DNA of 64,000 nt from assembly GCA_905236755.1 (NCBI GenBank), contig CAJOCR010000010.1, forward strand, positions 93,002-157,001, in the 5' to 3' direction. Origin of the DNA: an uncultured Prevotella sp. GTDB taxonomy: Bacteria > Bacteroidota > Bacteroidia > Bacteroidales > Bacteroidaceae. Under the pieces are notes generated by a model that was given only the letters and a program-made list of their open reading frames with translations, did not search any database and was not told where the DNA came from. Each line of letters starts with the position of its first letter. The first letter of the stretch is position 1. The translations under genes were made by a program, and so were the position numbers. This document shows, piece after piece, positions 35,379 through 43,466 of the stretch.

Positions 35379-36548
35379 TTATTTTTTCAAAGCTTTGATT
35401 CTTTCAAGAGCCTGACGCATCTTCTCGTCTTTTGCACATAGCGATATTCTTACATATCTTTTTCCGTTACTTCCAAAGATAAATCCTGGAGTAATAAAGA
35501 CTCTCGCCTCGTGCAAAACTTTTTCTGTAAGCTCCTCAACATCGTTGTATTTTTCTGGAATACGTCCCCAGAGGAACATTCCCACCTGATCAGTATCATA
35601 CTTACATCCAAGTTCGTCCATAATCTGTTCGGCTATTACTCTACGACGTTGGTAGTTTTCAATATTATTTATTCTATGCCACTCGTTGTCGTTGGTGTTA
35701 TACGCCTCAGCAGCTGCAAGTTGGATACCTTTGAATGTTCCGTTCTCAATATTGCTTTGCACCTTGAACATCCAACTGATGAATGTTGGATTACTGATTA
35801 TCATAGCCACACGCCAGCCAGGCATATTGTGACTCTTAGACATAGAGTTCAGCTCTATGCAACAATCCTTTGCACCTTCAACCTGCATGATACTCATCGG
35901 ATTGTCGTTCAATATCAACGAGTATGGATTATCGTTCACAACAACAATATTATGCCGCTTAGCAAAGTCAACAAGCTTCTCGTAGGTTTCTCTTCTGGCA
36001 TTTCCACCTGTAGGCATATTGGGATAGTTTGTCCACAATAGCTTTACCTTGCTCAAATCCATCTTCTCCAACGCCTCAAAGTCTGGTTGCCAGCCATTAT
36101 TCTCACATAAATCGTAATAGGTAATCTTTGTACCGAAGATCTTGTTTATGGCTGTGTAAGTAGGGTAACCAGGGTTTGGAATAAGCACCTCATCGCCAGG
36201 ATTACAGAAAGCAAGAGTTGCATACATTATGCCTTCCTTACTACCTATAATTGGCTGAACCTCGCTCATAGCATCAAGTTCCACACCGTATGTGCGCTTA
36301 TAGAAACCAGCCATAGCCTCACGCAACTCAGGTAAGCCCGACGATGGCTGATACCCGTGTGCATTTTCCTGTTGAGCCACTTCACAGAGCTTGTCTATTG
36401 TCTGCTTCGAAGGTGGCATATCAGGACTGCCGATAGCCAAGGAAATAATATCTTTGCCTTCTGCATTCAACTTAGCTACTTCCTTCAGTTTTCTACTGAA
36501 GTAGTATTCCTGTATATCGTTTACTCTATTTGCAGGTTGTATATTCAT
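35379..36548 (-). CDS. PLP-dependent aminotransferase (aromatic/aspartate type)
   Basis: 389 residues, fold type I. Key sites: SLAIGSPDMPPS (substrate loop), NNYP-type TNYPNMPTGGNA, VVNDNPYSLI, and the PLP lysine in SMSKSHNMPGWRVAM. Its place between pheA and the DAHP synthase-mutase gene suggests it makes phenylalanine and tyrosine from their 2-oxo acids. The family also includes LL-diaminopimelate and aspartate aminotransferases, so specificity rests on context. Confidence 0.88.
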   Translation of the reverse strand: MNIQPANRVNDIQEYYFSRKLKEVAKLNAEGKDIISLAIGSPDMPPSKQTIDKLCEVAQQENAHGYQPSSGLPELREAMAGFYKRTYGVELDAMSEVQPIIGSKEGIMYATLAFCNPGDEVLIPNPGYPTYTAINKIFGTKITYYDLCENNGWQPDFEALEKMDLSKVKLLWTNYPNMPTGGNARRETYEKLVDFAKRHNIVVVNDNPYSLILNDNPMSIMQVEGAKDCCIELNSMSKSHNMPGWRVAMIISNPTFISWMFKVQSNIENGTFKGIQLAAAEAYNTNDNEWHRINNIENYQRRRVIAEQIMDELGCKYDTDQVGMFLWGRIPEKYNDVEELTEKVLHEARVFITPGFIFGSNGKRYVRISLCAKDEKMRQALERIKALKK

Positions 36549-36550
36549 AA

Positions 36551-37381
36551 TTATCTTTCCTTATATTCACCTAATATTTTTATGTTTCTCACTAAAGGGG
36601 TTATTGCGTCTATCGACTGACGGTAACGTGTAAGATTATCAAACGTTACATCAACGTAGAACAAGTATTCCCACTCATGACCTATGATAGGCAGGCTTTG
36701 TATCTTTGTAAGGTTGATGTCGTAGAAACTCAATATGGTGAGAATCTTACTCAAACTACCTTCCTCGTGAGGCAAACTGAACACAAGACTTGACTTGTTG
36801 CAGTTTTCTATCGGACGAAGCAACGCAGCCTTATGAGGGTCGCAACACACAAGGAAACGTGTGAAATTGTGCTTATTGTCGTGAATATCGTTCTGTAGCA
36901 CTTTCATACCATACATCTCTGCTGCATACGCAGAGCAGATGGCTGCATTTCCTTTCAGATTATGTTTCTTGATATATGCCGCACTTCCCGCAGTATCTTC
37001 AGCCTCAACAGCCTTCAATGTTGGGTGAGCGCTAAGGAAATTTCTACATTGCATCAAGGCTACAGGGTGAGAATGCACTTCGTTTATGCTGTCCCAGTCG
37101 TCTTCAGGCAAACAGCAAATTGCATGTTCTATATGTAGTCTGTGCTCACCCACTATCGTTGTACCCGACGAACGCATCAGTTCGTAGTTATGAAGCAAAC
37201 TTCCTGCAATAGTATTTTCTATGGCACAAATTCCAACAACTGTTGGGTCTGACTTAATATGTTCAAACACCTCTTCAAATGTAGCGCAGCAAATAAGTTC
37301 TATCTGCTCATTTTTGAAGTATTCATGAGCAGCTATATCGTGAAACGAGCCTAATTCTCCTTGTATTGCTATTCTTTTCAT
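36551..37381 (-). CDS. pheA: Prephenate dehydratase
   Basis: 276 residues without a mutase domain. Catalytic region: IQGELGSFHDIAA at the start, CAIENTIAGSLLHNYELM, and DTAGSAAYIKKHN. The C-terminal ACT domain (SLVFSLPHEEGSLSKILTIL, then LTKIQSLPI) binds phenylalanine for feedback inhibition. First gene of the operon pheA-aminotransferase-DAHP synthase/mutase-tyrA-EEP; only 2 bases separate it from the aminotransferase. Confidence 0.96.
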   Translation of the reverse strand: MKRIAIQGELGSFHDIAAHEYFKNEQIELICCATFEEVFEHIKSDPTVVGICAIENTIAGSLLHNYELMRSSGTTIVGEHRLHIEHAICCLPEDDWDSINEVHSHPVALMQCRNFLSAHPTLKAVEAEDTAGSAAYIKKHNLKGNAAICSAYAAEMYGMKVLQNDIHDNKHNFTRFLVCCDPHKAALLRPIENCNKSSLVFSLPHEEGSLSKILTILSFYDINLTKIQSLPIIGHEWEYLFYVDVTFDNLTRYRQSIDAITPLVRNIKILGEYKER

Positions 37382-37399
37382 CTTTTAGTATATAATGAA

Positions 37400-37492
37400 A
37401 ACGGCCCTACTCTTTATTGAGCGGGACCGTTTCGTATATTCTTACTTTATTTCATTTTCCTAAGTTGAAATATCACACGCAACTTCCCGCTC
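37400..37492 (-). promoter_or_regulatory. Possible transcription attenuator before pheA
   Basis: On the minus strand AACGGTCCC (37423-37431) can pair with GGGCCGTT (37400-37407) and is followed by TTTTC, a terminator shape. Upstream GAGCGGG (37486-37492) can instead pair with CCCGCTC (37419-37425), which overlaps the terminator stem. The two pairings exclude each other. No Phe-rich leader peptide is visible, so the controlling signal is unknown. Confidence 0.45.
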
Positions 37493-37953
37493 TACAATTT
37501 CTTGCAAAGTAAAAGTAATAATAAAAAGATGCATATGACATATTCATATTTTTTTAGCTTTTTGTTTCTTAACAATTGCAAAAGTATAGTTTTTATTTCA
37601 CTCCGCCAAACAATTTGCTATATTTTTTATTATTTTCCTTACAATTTCCAATTAAAAGACCACTCCAAGACGCATTGCAAGCAATGCTATTGAAGATTGA
37701 ATATTGAATATTGAAAATTATCACTGACAGAGCGTTTGCTGTCAGCGTAGCTGGTGCAAATAAATAGCGAAGGAAGTAATATTGAAAATTATCACAGACT
37801 GAGCGTTTGCTGTCAGCGTAGCTGGTGCAAACATAAAGGCAAAGGAAGTAAAGAATGAAATATTATATCGGCGTAGCCGACTAATCTTCAATATTCAATC
37901 CTCAATATTCAATAGCGAAGTTTACTTCGCGCTGGGAGGACGGGAGGGGTCTT
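37493..37953. other. Gene-free region upstream of pheA and downstream of the barrel gene
   Basis: Apart from the pheA leader it holds AT-rich spacer, a tandem repeat pair (37710-37852), TTCAATATTCAATCCTCAAT runs (37888-37913), a GCGAAGTTTACTTCGC hairpin (37914-37929) and GGGAGGACGGGAGGGGTCTT against the stop of the next gene. No coding frame. Confidence 0.6.
37710..37852. repeat. Two tandem copies of a 71-bp intergenic repeat
   Basis: Each copy runs ATTGAAAATTATCAC, GAGCGTTTGCTGTCAGCGTA, GCTGGTGCAAA and ends in AAGGAAGTAA. Inverted copies occur at 45008-45070 and 58903-58963. Confidence 0.8.
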
Positions 37954-38718
37954 CTATTTCACCCTCATCCCCGTATTTCCAGGATAGTTATATTGGTCAA
38001 AGTATGCAGGCGAGTTATTATTATACCAAGCACCTTCAACATTTATCTGTATAAAGAAATTCTTGTTTGGCGAATATCTCACGGCAGCACCAAGCACATC
38101 AGCACCAGGAGTACCCATTCCTACTCTATTATAATACATAGGACCATACAACGGAGTCCAGCCCCACATGCCATATCTACCATAACCCCAGCCATAATTA
38201 TTGAAATTGTTGGCTATGTTTTTCTGACCGTAAATCCAACCCTCCCAATGCTCATTAAACTTATAACCAAGCATAGCATATAGTGAAGCATTATAATAAC
38301 GGTCGCTTCCCCAGTTTATATGCCTTACATCTCCACCTAAGGCAAACCACGCCTTCTTGTCTTTAGTCAAAGGAGCAAGATAGGTAAGGTCAACACCCTG
38401 TGAAAAACCTCCGTGATGAGGCAATCCCTTTCCCGACACATAAAAGGCACTCAAGTCTATAGAAGCATTCAAACCCTCATGCATATCGGCAAAGGTATTG
38501 GTAACCGCATTATTCTCTTTCTTAGATTGTTCTTTCAACTGCACGCTCTCACCTGTATAAACTCTACTGCCATTCATGTCGACCAACGTGTCACCAGGCA
38601 ACAGCCAGTCTTCACGTGGCGAGTCAAAGCTATGCAGCGGACCTCGACGAATTTCCTGCGCCTTACTATTAAACGGCAAAGCAAGGATAAGCAATATGAT
38701 ATATAACAGTTTATTCAT
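37954..38718 (-). CDS. Hypothetical exported beta-rich protein
   Basis: 254 residues with a signal peptide (MNKLLYIILLILALPFNSKAQ). A Ser/Pro-rich linker (to about 75) leads to strands rich in Tyr, Trp and Gly (NNYGWGYGRYGMWGWTPLYG near 180), which suggests an outer-membrane or periplasmic beta structure. There are about eight alternating strand segments, so a small barrel is possible. It ends in MRVK rather than an aromatic residue, unlike a typical barrel. No family recognised. Its leader carries ATCTCGAA-type repeats like those at 13040-13095. Confidence 0.7.
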   Translation of the reverse strand: MNKLLYIILLILALPFNSKAQEIRRGPLHSFDSPREDWLLPGDTLVDMNGSRVYTGESVQLKEQSKKENNAVTNTFADMHEGLNASIDLSAFYVSGKGLPHHGGFSQGVDLTYLAPLTKDKKAWFALGGDVRHINWGSDRYYNASLYAMLGYKFNEHWEGWIYGQKNIANNFNNYGWGYGRYGMWGWTPLYGPMYYNRVGMGTPGADVLGAAVRYSPNKNFFIQINVEGAWYNNNSPAYFDQYNYPGNTGMRVK

Positions 38719-38950
38719 TTTTTAATACATTATTGTCTCCATTTGAGCTATCGTCAGCCTTCGACATTCCTTCGAGATGAGTCTTAGATGCCTTTTAGAT
38801 GAAATCATGCCCTTTTCTTCTCTTCAGAACTTAAAATATTCATTACATATTTCTCCGCTGCTAAGGTAATAAAATAGTTTGAAAGTCATTCTGCCATTAA
38901 AACTTTTTATTACTACAATAGCAAATTTTAAGTTGCTTTTTGTATCTTTG

Positions 38951-39114
38951 GCTTCGCCGAAGATACCGGCACTCGGAAATGAAAAGAAAAGCAAGCTTTC
39001 ATTTTGCATTTCTCTCGCTTATTTGTACTTTGGCTTCGCCGAAGATACCGGCACTCGGAAATGAAAAGAAAAGCAAGCTTTCCTTTTGCATTTCTCTCGC
39101 TTATTTGTATCTTT
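38951..39114 (+). repeat. Tandem 82-bp repeat carrying a CGAG element and promoter
   Basis: Units 38951-39032 and 39033-39114 are nearly identical (GCTTCGCCGAAGATACCGGC, ACTCGGAAATGAAAAGAAAA, GCAAGCTTTC and so on). Each ends at a -7 box. In the second unit it is intact (TATCTTTG, 39108-39115); in the first it has lost a base (TACTTTG). A further TATCTTTG at 38942-38949 precedes the array. Confidence 0.9.
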
Positions 39115-39115
39115 G
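39085..39115 (+). promoter_or_regulatory. Promoter of the TPR gene inside the repeat unit
   Basis: TTTG (39085-39088), 19-base spacer, TATCTTTG (39108-39115). The ATG at 39140 is about 18 bases past the expected transcript start. Confidence 0.85.
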
Positions 39116-39139
39116 CATAAAATCAATAATAGAAATAAA

Positions 39140-39634
39140 ATGTCTATAGAAAATAATTCTGCCGAATATTATTTGGCACAAGCACAAAAAGCCAACGAGA
39201 ACAAAGACATAATAAACATAATAGCTATGTCGAGCAAGTGTATTGCCCTTTGCGAAGAAACAGGCAATAAAGAGTCAACACTCATTACTGCATATATTCT
39301 TCGTGCCAACACACTATTGATGATGGGCGACATTGCCGGAGCGAAGAAAGATCTGGAGCAGGCCCTCTTGCTTTCCAACGAGAACACCGACGTGCTTCTC
39401 CTTCAAGGACGCATTCTTGCTAAAGAAGGCAATCACACTGAAGCAATAGAGTGTTTTTCTAAGGTCATAGCCCTCGATGCTTCTTCTGTAGAAGCTCTGC
39501 GCGAACGTGGTGCAAGCTATCTTGCCACAGGCGACAGAATAAAAGCCACAGAAGATGCCGAACTCATCATGACACTAAGTCCTGACAAGGTGAAAGCCGT
39601 TTCTGGCGATTTCAAAGGCGAGGGCTCAGACTAA
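39140..39634 (+). CDS. Tetratricopeptide repeat protein
   Basis: 164 residues from ATG 39140. The frame extends upstream to 39086, but that part is the promoter repeat and is not translated. Three to four TPR units are visible (for example AYILRANTLLMMGDIAGAKK and LLLQGRILAKEGNHTEAIEC). No signal peptide, so cytoplasmic. Likely a protein-protein interaction scaffold; partner unknown. Its last 23 bases overlap the 3' end of the convergent P-ATPase gene. Confidence 0.85.
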   Translation: MSIENNSAEYYLAQAQKANENKDIINIIAMSSKCIALCEETGNKESTLITAYILRANTLLMMGDIAGAKKDLEQALLLSNENTDVLLLQGRILAKEGNHTEAIECFSKVIALDASSVEALRERGASYLATGDRIKATEDAELIMTLSPDKVKAVSGDFKGEGSD

Positions 39635-41570
39635 TACGCAACCTCAAACTATTCATCACCACAGAAACCGATGATAACGCCATTAAGGCACTTGCCCACA
39701 TTGGCGTTATCTGGAAGTCAACACCAAACAGATACAACACTCCAGCAGCCAGAGGTATACATATTATATTATATACGAAAGCCCAGAAAAGATTCTGCCA
39801 AATCATCATTACCGTACGCCTGCTAATATTTACTGCCTCAGGAATAGCCATCAGGTCATTACCCATCAACGTTACCTGAGCCACATCCATAGCCACATCA
39901 GTACCCTTGCCAATAGCAATACTTACATCAGCCAAAGCTAAAGCCTGAGTGTCATTAATACCATCACCCACCATAGCAACAACCTTGCCTTCTGATTTCA
40001 GCTTCCTCACCAGATTCTCCTTATCTTGTGGCAACACCTTACTCTGCCAATGCTCAATACCAGCCTTCTCAGCCCAGTATTGCGCAGCCTCCTCCTTGTC
40101 ACCACTCGTCATATACACCTCTACTCCATTCTCCTGAAGCATCTTCATCGCTTCATAAGCATGCGGCTTTAAAGTTTCACGCTCTTCTAAAGGCAAATCC
40201 TCGGCCTTGGTAAAGTCAACAGTCAGATTAGGAATAGTCAGCGTACCCGTCTTATCTGTAACCAACGCATTCACCTTTCGCATACTCTCCAACGCAGCCG
40301 CATCCTTGATAAGAATCAGCTTTTCTGCCGCCTTACCTATCCCAACCATAAGAGCCGTAGGCGTAGCCAAACCCATAGCACACGGACAAGCAATAACCAA
40401 TACAGCAATAGCCGATATAATAGCCTGAGGCAGATACATTGTTCCACCAATCACAAGCCACGCAAAGAAAGTAAATATAGAAATGCCAGCTACAACAGGT
40501 ACAAACACCAATGCCGCCTTGTCAACAATACGCTGAACAGGCGCCTTAGAACCCTGCGCCTCCTGCACCATCTTTATTATCTGTGCCAAAGCAGTATTCT
40601 CGCCCACCTGACGAGCCCTCATCCTCAACCGTCCCTGACTGACAATAGTTCCTGCCAACACCTTAGAACCTTTCTTCTTTTCAGCAGGAGTAGGCTCTCC
40701 GCTTATCATGCTCTCATCAACATAAGTCGCGTCACCAGTCATAAAACTCTCAGCCCAGGTCACATCACCATCAACAGGTATCTTATCACCAGCTCTCACC
40801 TCCAGCACATCACCATATTGAATAGTAGATATGGGCACCTCCCTTACATCATCGTCAGCAGGAACAGCCGCCCCACACAGCTTAGCCGTCTTAGGAGCCA
40901 AGCCCATGAGCTGCCTGATACTCGACGCCGTACTACCTTTAGCCTTCTCCTCCAGCACACGCCCAGTAAGCACAAACGTTATAATCATAACACTTGCGTC
41001 AAAATAAGTATGCCATTCCATACCGCGAACCGCCCACACACTCTCGCCAAAGAAAGTGTTAAACGAACTGAACAAGAAACTGATCAACGTTGACAACGTA
41101 ACCAACGTATCCATATTAGCAGCCCCATGCCATATCTGCTTCCATGCAGAAACATAGAAATTCCTTCCACAATAAACAATATTAGCAAGAGCGATTATCA
41201 AACATATCTGATTGGCAACAAACCTGTCACCGACAACTACCCATTTCATAGAAACAGCCATAACCAATAAAGCAAACATCCATGAAAGAATAGTCTTACG
41301 TTTCAGCAACACATACTCACGCCTTGCTATTTCCTCAATACTACGGTTTTCCTCTATCACAAGGTCAAAGCCAATAGAGTTAACCTCCTCCTTCATCTTC
41401 TGAAGAGTAATCACGTCAGGGTTATATTCTATCAACGCAGAACGACCCAACAAGTTGACCGAACAACTCTCCACTCCCACAAGCGAACTCAACTTTTGCT
41501 CTACATGAGCCGAACACGCAGAGCACGCCATACCAACAACCGGAATAGTTTTCTTCATAATCATTTTCAT
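39612..41570 (-). CDS. copA: Copper-type P1B ATPase lacking most of the nucleotide-binding domain
   Basis: 652 residues, roughly 90 short of common CopA proteins. An N-terminal heavy-metal domain has GMACSACS (13-20). Eight membrane spans follow, with CPC in VIACPCAMGLATPTAL (395-397) as the Cu(I) site. The actuator loop has SGEPTP (290-295). The phosphorylation motif DKTGTLT starts at D439, the hinge TSGD is at 488-491, and GDGIND is at 535-540. Between DKTGT and SGD there are only about 45 residues, where CopA normally has a separate N domain of about 120 with an HP motif; neither is present. The frame is continuous, so this is not a visible frameshift. GGAGG lies 2 bases before the first ATG and 8 before a second (codon 3), which may be the true start. 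Promoter TACCTTTG (minus) is at 41582-41589. Confidence 0.88.
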   Translation of the reverse strand: MKMIMKKTIPVVGMACSACSAHVEQKLSSLVGVESCSVNLLGRSALIEYNPDVITLQKMKEEVNSIGFDLVIEENRSIEEIARREYVLLKRKTILSWMFALLVMAVSMKWVVVGDRFVANQICLIIALANIVYCGRNFYVSAWKQIWHGAANMDTLVTLSTLISFLFSSFNTFFGESVWAVRGMEWHTYFDASVMIITFVLTGRVLEEKAKGSTASSIRQLMGLAPKTAKLCGAAVPADDDVREVPISTIQYGDVLEVRAGDKIPVDGDVTWAESFMTGDATYVDESMISGEPTPAEKKKGSKVLAGTIVSQGRLRMRARQVGENTALAQIIKMVQEAQGSKAPVQRIVDKAALVFVPVVAGISIFTFFAWLVIGGTMYLPQAIISAIAVLVIACPCAMGLATPTALMVGIGKAAEKLILIKDAAALESMRKVNALVTDKTGTLTIPNLTVDFTKAEDLPLEERETLKPHAYEAMKMLQENGVEVYMTSGDKEEAAQYWAEKAGIEHWQSKVLPQDKENLVRKLKSEGKVVAMVGDGINDTQALALADVSIAIGKGTDVAMDVAQVTLMGNDLMAIPEAVNISRRTVMMIWQNLFWAFVYNIICIPLAAGVLYLFGVDFQITPMWASALMALSSVSVVMNSLRLRISLSPRL

Positions 41571-41581
41571 TTCCTCCGCTA

Positions 41582-41589
41582 CAAAGGTA
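41582..41589 (-). promoter_or_regulatory. Promoter -7 element of copA
   Basis: Minus-strand TACCTTTG only 11 bases before the first ATG, giving a very short leader that still includes GGAGG. Confidence 0.7.
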
Positions 41590-41847
41590 AGAAAAAAAAT
41601 ATATATAGAAAAAACTCCTCCCCCGACGCATTGAAAGCAATGCTATTGAACCATCGGTAACTGACCGAAGGGAAGAAGTTCCTATGACCAACAGGAATAA
41701 ATAGTGAATAAAGAATTGACCGCAGGCAACAAATTACACACCCCACATTCTAAATTCAAAATTATTCTATGTTATCGCGCACAACCAATGGGGTTTTATT
41801 ACACTAAAAAATGTGTCCGATAACAATGTTAATAAATGTTTAATTAC

Positions 41848-41878
41848 TTGGAACTTGTTATACCTTTTATTAGATTTG
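41848..41878 (+). promoter_or_regulatory. Promoter of the structured RNA candidate
   Basis: TTG (41848-41850), exactly 20 bases, TAGATTTG (41871-41878). It faces away from copA and toward a converging gene. Confidence 0.65.
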
Positions 41879-41884
41879 CAGCAA

Positions 41885-42095
41885 ATAAAGTTCTTTATCT
41901 GTCATAAGCGTAGGACAATATAAACCTCAGAAGGGTTCTGTGCATTAAACTTTTCATTAACAACAAGTTATAGAGTTTTACACGATAACAGCTCAGATCA
42001 CCGGACGAGGGAAAATACCTCCCGGTGACTCTGAGGACTACATATAGATGCAAGCCCCGTTTGGCTAACGACATTACAACTATCAGAACATTATA
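41885..42095 (+). ncRNA. Candidate structured non-coding RNA
   Basis: A strong hairpin pairs CTCAGATCACCGG (41992-42004) with CCGGTGA and TCTGAG (42022-42035), 13 bp with one bulged C, capped by GAGG/CCTC. A second copy of the 5' strand, CCTCAGA (41925-41931), can pair with TCTGAGG (42030-42036) in competition. AGCC/GGCT at 42053-42066 makes a further small stem. It has its own promoter and no protein frame. A 6S-type RNA such as the Bacteroidales-1 motif is one possibility, but I cannot match it by eye. The 3' end is uncertain. Confidence 0.45.
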
Positions 42096-42248
42096 ACGTA
42101 TAATATATTGAAATTTTATCTCTCTTTAAAAACGTAATAATTTATTTTCGCAATTTAAGCTACAAGTTTTTTCAATGGGTTGAAATTAGTGAAAGGAAAA
42201 AAGACATTCAGGTTTTATGATTTAGACGTGAGTCTATTAAAAACAAAT

Positions 42249-42277
42249 AAGCGTTGCAAGGTCCTCTTGCAACGCTT
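42249..42277. terminator. Terminator after wecB
   Basis: AAGCGTTGCAAG and CTTGCAACGCTT form a perfect 12-bp stem with a 5-base loop; T-rich on the minus strand. It may act in both directions and so also end the RNA candidate. Confidence 0.88.
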
Positions 42278-42335
42278 AAATATTATACTCACCCTCAACC
42301 CTCTCCAGTTTTTATCGAAGGGCGGGAAGGAAAGG

Positions 42336-43460
42336 TCAATTATTTATTATCTGCAGAATTCTCTCTGCCGTTCTTCCATCCCATCGGTCAGGAATAGCAC
42401 TCTTCTTCCACTCGCCATGACACATGTCATTAGTAGCCTTAGCCAACAGCTCAGGATCTTCTCCTACAAGTACATTAGTACCCACCTTAACAGTTTCAAT
42501 ATGTTCAGTATAACTGTTCAAGGTGATACAAGGCACCTGATTGAATGTTGCTTCCTCAGCCACATTGCCACTATCGGTAATAATACCAGCAGCATGAGCA
42601 GTAAGATAAGAGAACTGAAGATAATCCAATGGTTCTACAATATTAAACAATGAAGGATGCTGACTTCCACGAACAATCTTCTCAACAACCTTTGCAGCGT
42701 TTGGACGCAAAGGTGCAATAACAGTCATGGTAACATCATCACAACCACGTATTACAGCCTCAACAAGGCTACGTAGCTTCTCCTCATCGCCAATAAGTGC
42801 CTTACGGTTCAAGGTAAACACGATATAAGGATAACGTCCCTCACCGATATGAGGAATCAAGGCATTCACCTTATCAGGCAGAACAGCATTTTCTATACGG
42901 TCGTGATTATATCTCAGATTATCCATAAGGATATTACCCACCATATACACCTTGCTCAGTTCTGTACCACCCTTATTGGCAATAGAATTATTACTTATAC
43001 CTGCAGTAAAGAGAATATCGCTCAAGCCATCAATGACCAAACGGTTAATCTCCTTAGGCATGGTAATGTCAAAAGAACGAGTACCAGCAGCAATATGTGC
43101 GAGCAATATGCCCTGCTTCTTGGTAACAATAGCTGTCGCCATAGTTGAAGCCAGATCATCAACAACGATTACTGCATCGGTAGGATTCTTCTGCAGATAC
43201 AATTCAAACTTGGCCATCACAAGACCAGTCAACTCGTTAAGATTCTGACTATCGGCACCCAGAAACACATCTGGGCGTTTAATATCAAGACTATCAAAGA
43301 GAGAGTTCTCCAATGTAGCATCATCCTCCACACCAGTGTAGATAAGTTGATAATCTATTGATGCAAACTGAGCATTCTCTCGTTTGCTTTCAAGAACTCT
43401 TATGATTGGCGCCACCTTGATAAAATTAGGGCGTGCACCGCAAACAATTGCTAATTTCAT
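42336..43460 (-). CDS. wecB: UDP-N-acetylglucosamine 2-epimerase (non-hydrolysing)
   Basis: 374 residues. It converts UDP-GlcNAc to UDP-ManNAc for surface polysaccharides. Family features: VCGARPNFIKVAPI at the N-terminus, HIAAGTRSFDITMPKEINR with active-site Asp/Glu, and the UDP-binding ITDSGNVAEEATFNQVPC. The GT-B fold is complete. Normal length. The SPFH gene ends 6 bases upstream on the same strand, so the order NfeD-SPFH-wecB forms one run. Confidence 0.93.
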   Translation of the reverse strand: MKLAIVCGARPNFIKVAPIIRVLESKRENAQFASIDYQLIYTGVEDDATLENSLFDSLDIKRPDVFLGADSQNLNELTGLVMAKFELYLQKNPTDAVIVVDDLASTMATAIVTKKQGILLAHIAAGTRSFDITMPKEINRLVIDGLSDILFTAGISNNSIANKGGTELSKVYMVGNILMDNLRYNHDRIENAVLPDKVNALIPHIGEGRYPYIVFTLNRKALIGDEEKLRSLVEAVIRGCDDVTMTVIAPLRPNAAKVVEKIVRGSQHPSLFNIVEPLDYLQFSYLTAHAAGIITDSGNVAEEATFNQVPCITLNSYTEHIETVKVGTNVLVGEDPELLAKATNDMCHGEWKKSAIPDRWDGRTAERILQIINN

Positions 43461-43466
43461 TATATG

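Larger units (their letters stand above)
38719..39139. other. 420-base region upstream of the TPR gene
   Basis: On the left (minus strand) is the leader of the barrel-like gene with CATCTCGAAGG-type repeats (38763-38800) and a weak TACCTTAG promoter near 38859. On the right (plus strand) are two tandem 82-bp promoter-bearing units (38951-39114). No coding frame. Confidence 0.6.
41571..42335. other. 765-base gene-free region holding an RNA candidate
   Basis: From the left: copA promoter; short degenerate copies of intergenic repeats (ACGCATTGAAAGCAATGCTATTGA, split over 41634-41650, and GACCGAAGGGAAG); a plus-strand promoter (41848-41878); a structured stretch (about 41885-42095); an AT-rich tail; and the wecB terminator. 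No convincing protein frame. Confidence 0.6.

Noticed and set aside
38951..39114. Tandem repeat considered as a CRISPR array
   Set aside because: Two directly abutting 82-bp units without spacers and no cas genes; it is a promoter-bearing duplication.
39612..41570. P-ATPase shortened by a sequencing frameshift
   Set aside because: The frame is continuous through DKTGT, the hinge and GDGIND; a frameshift would have broken it.
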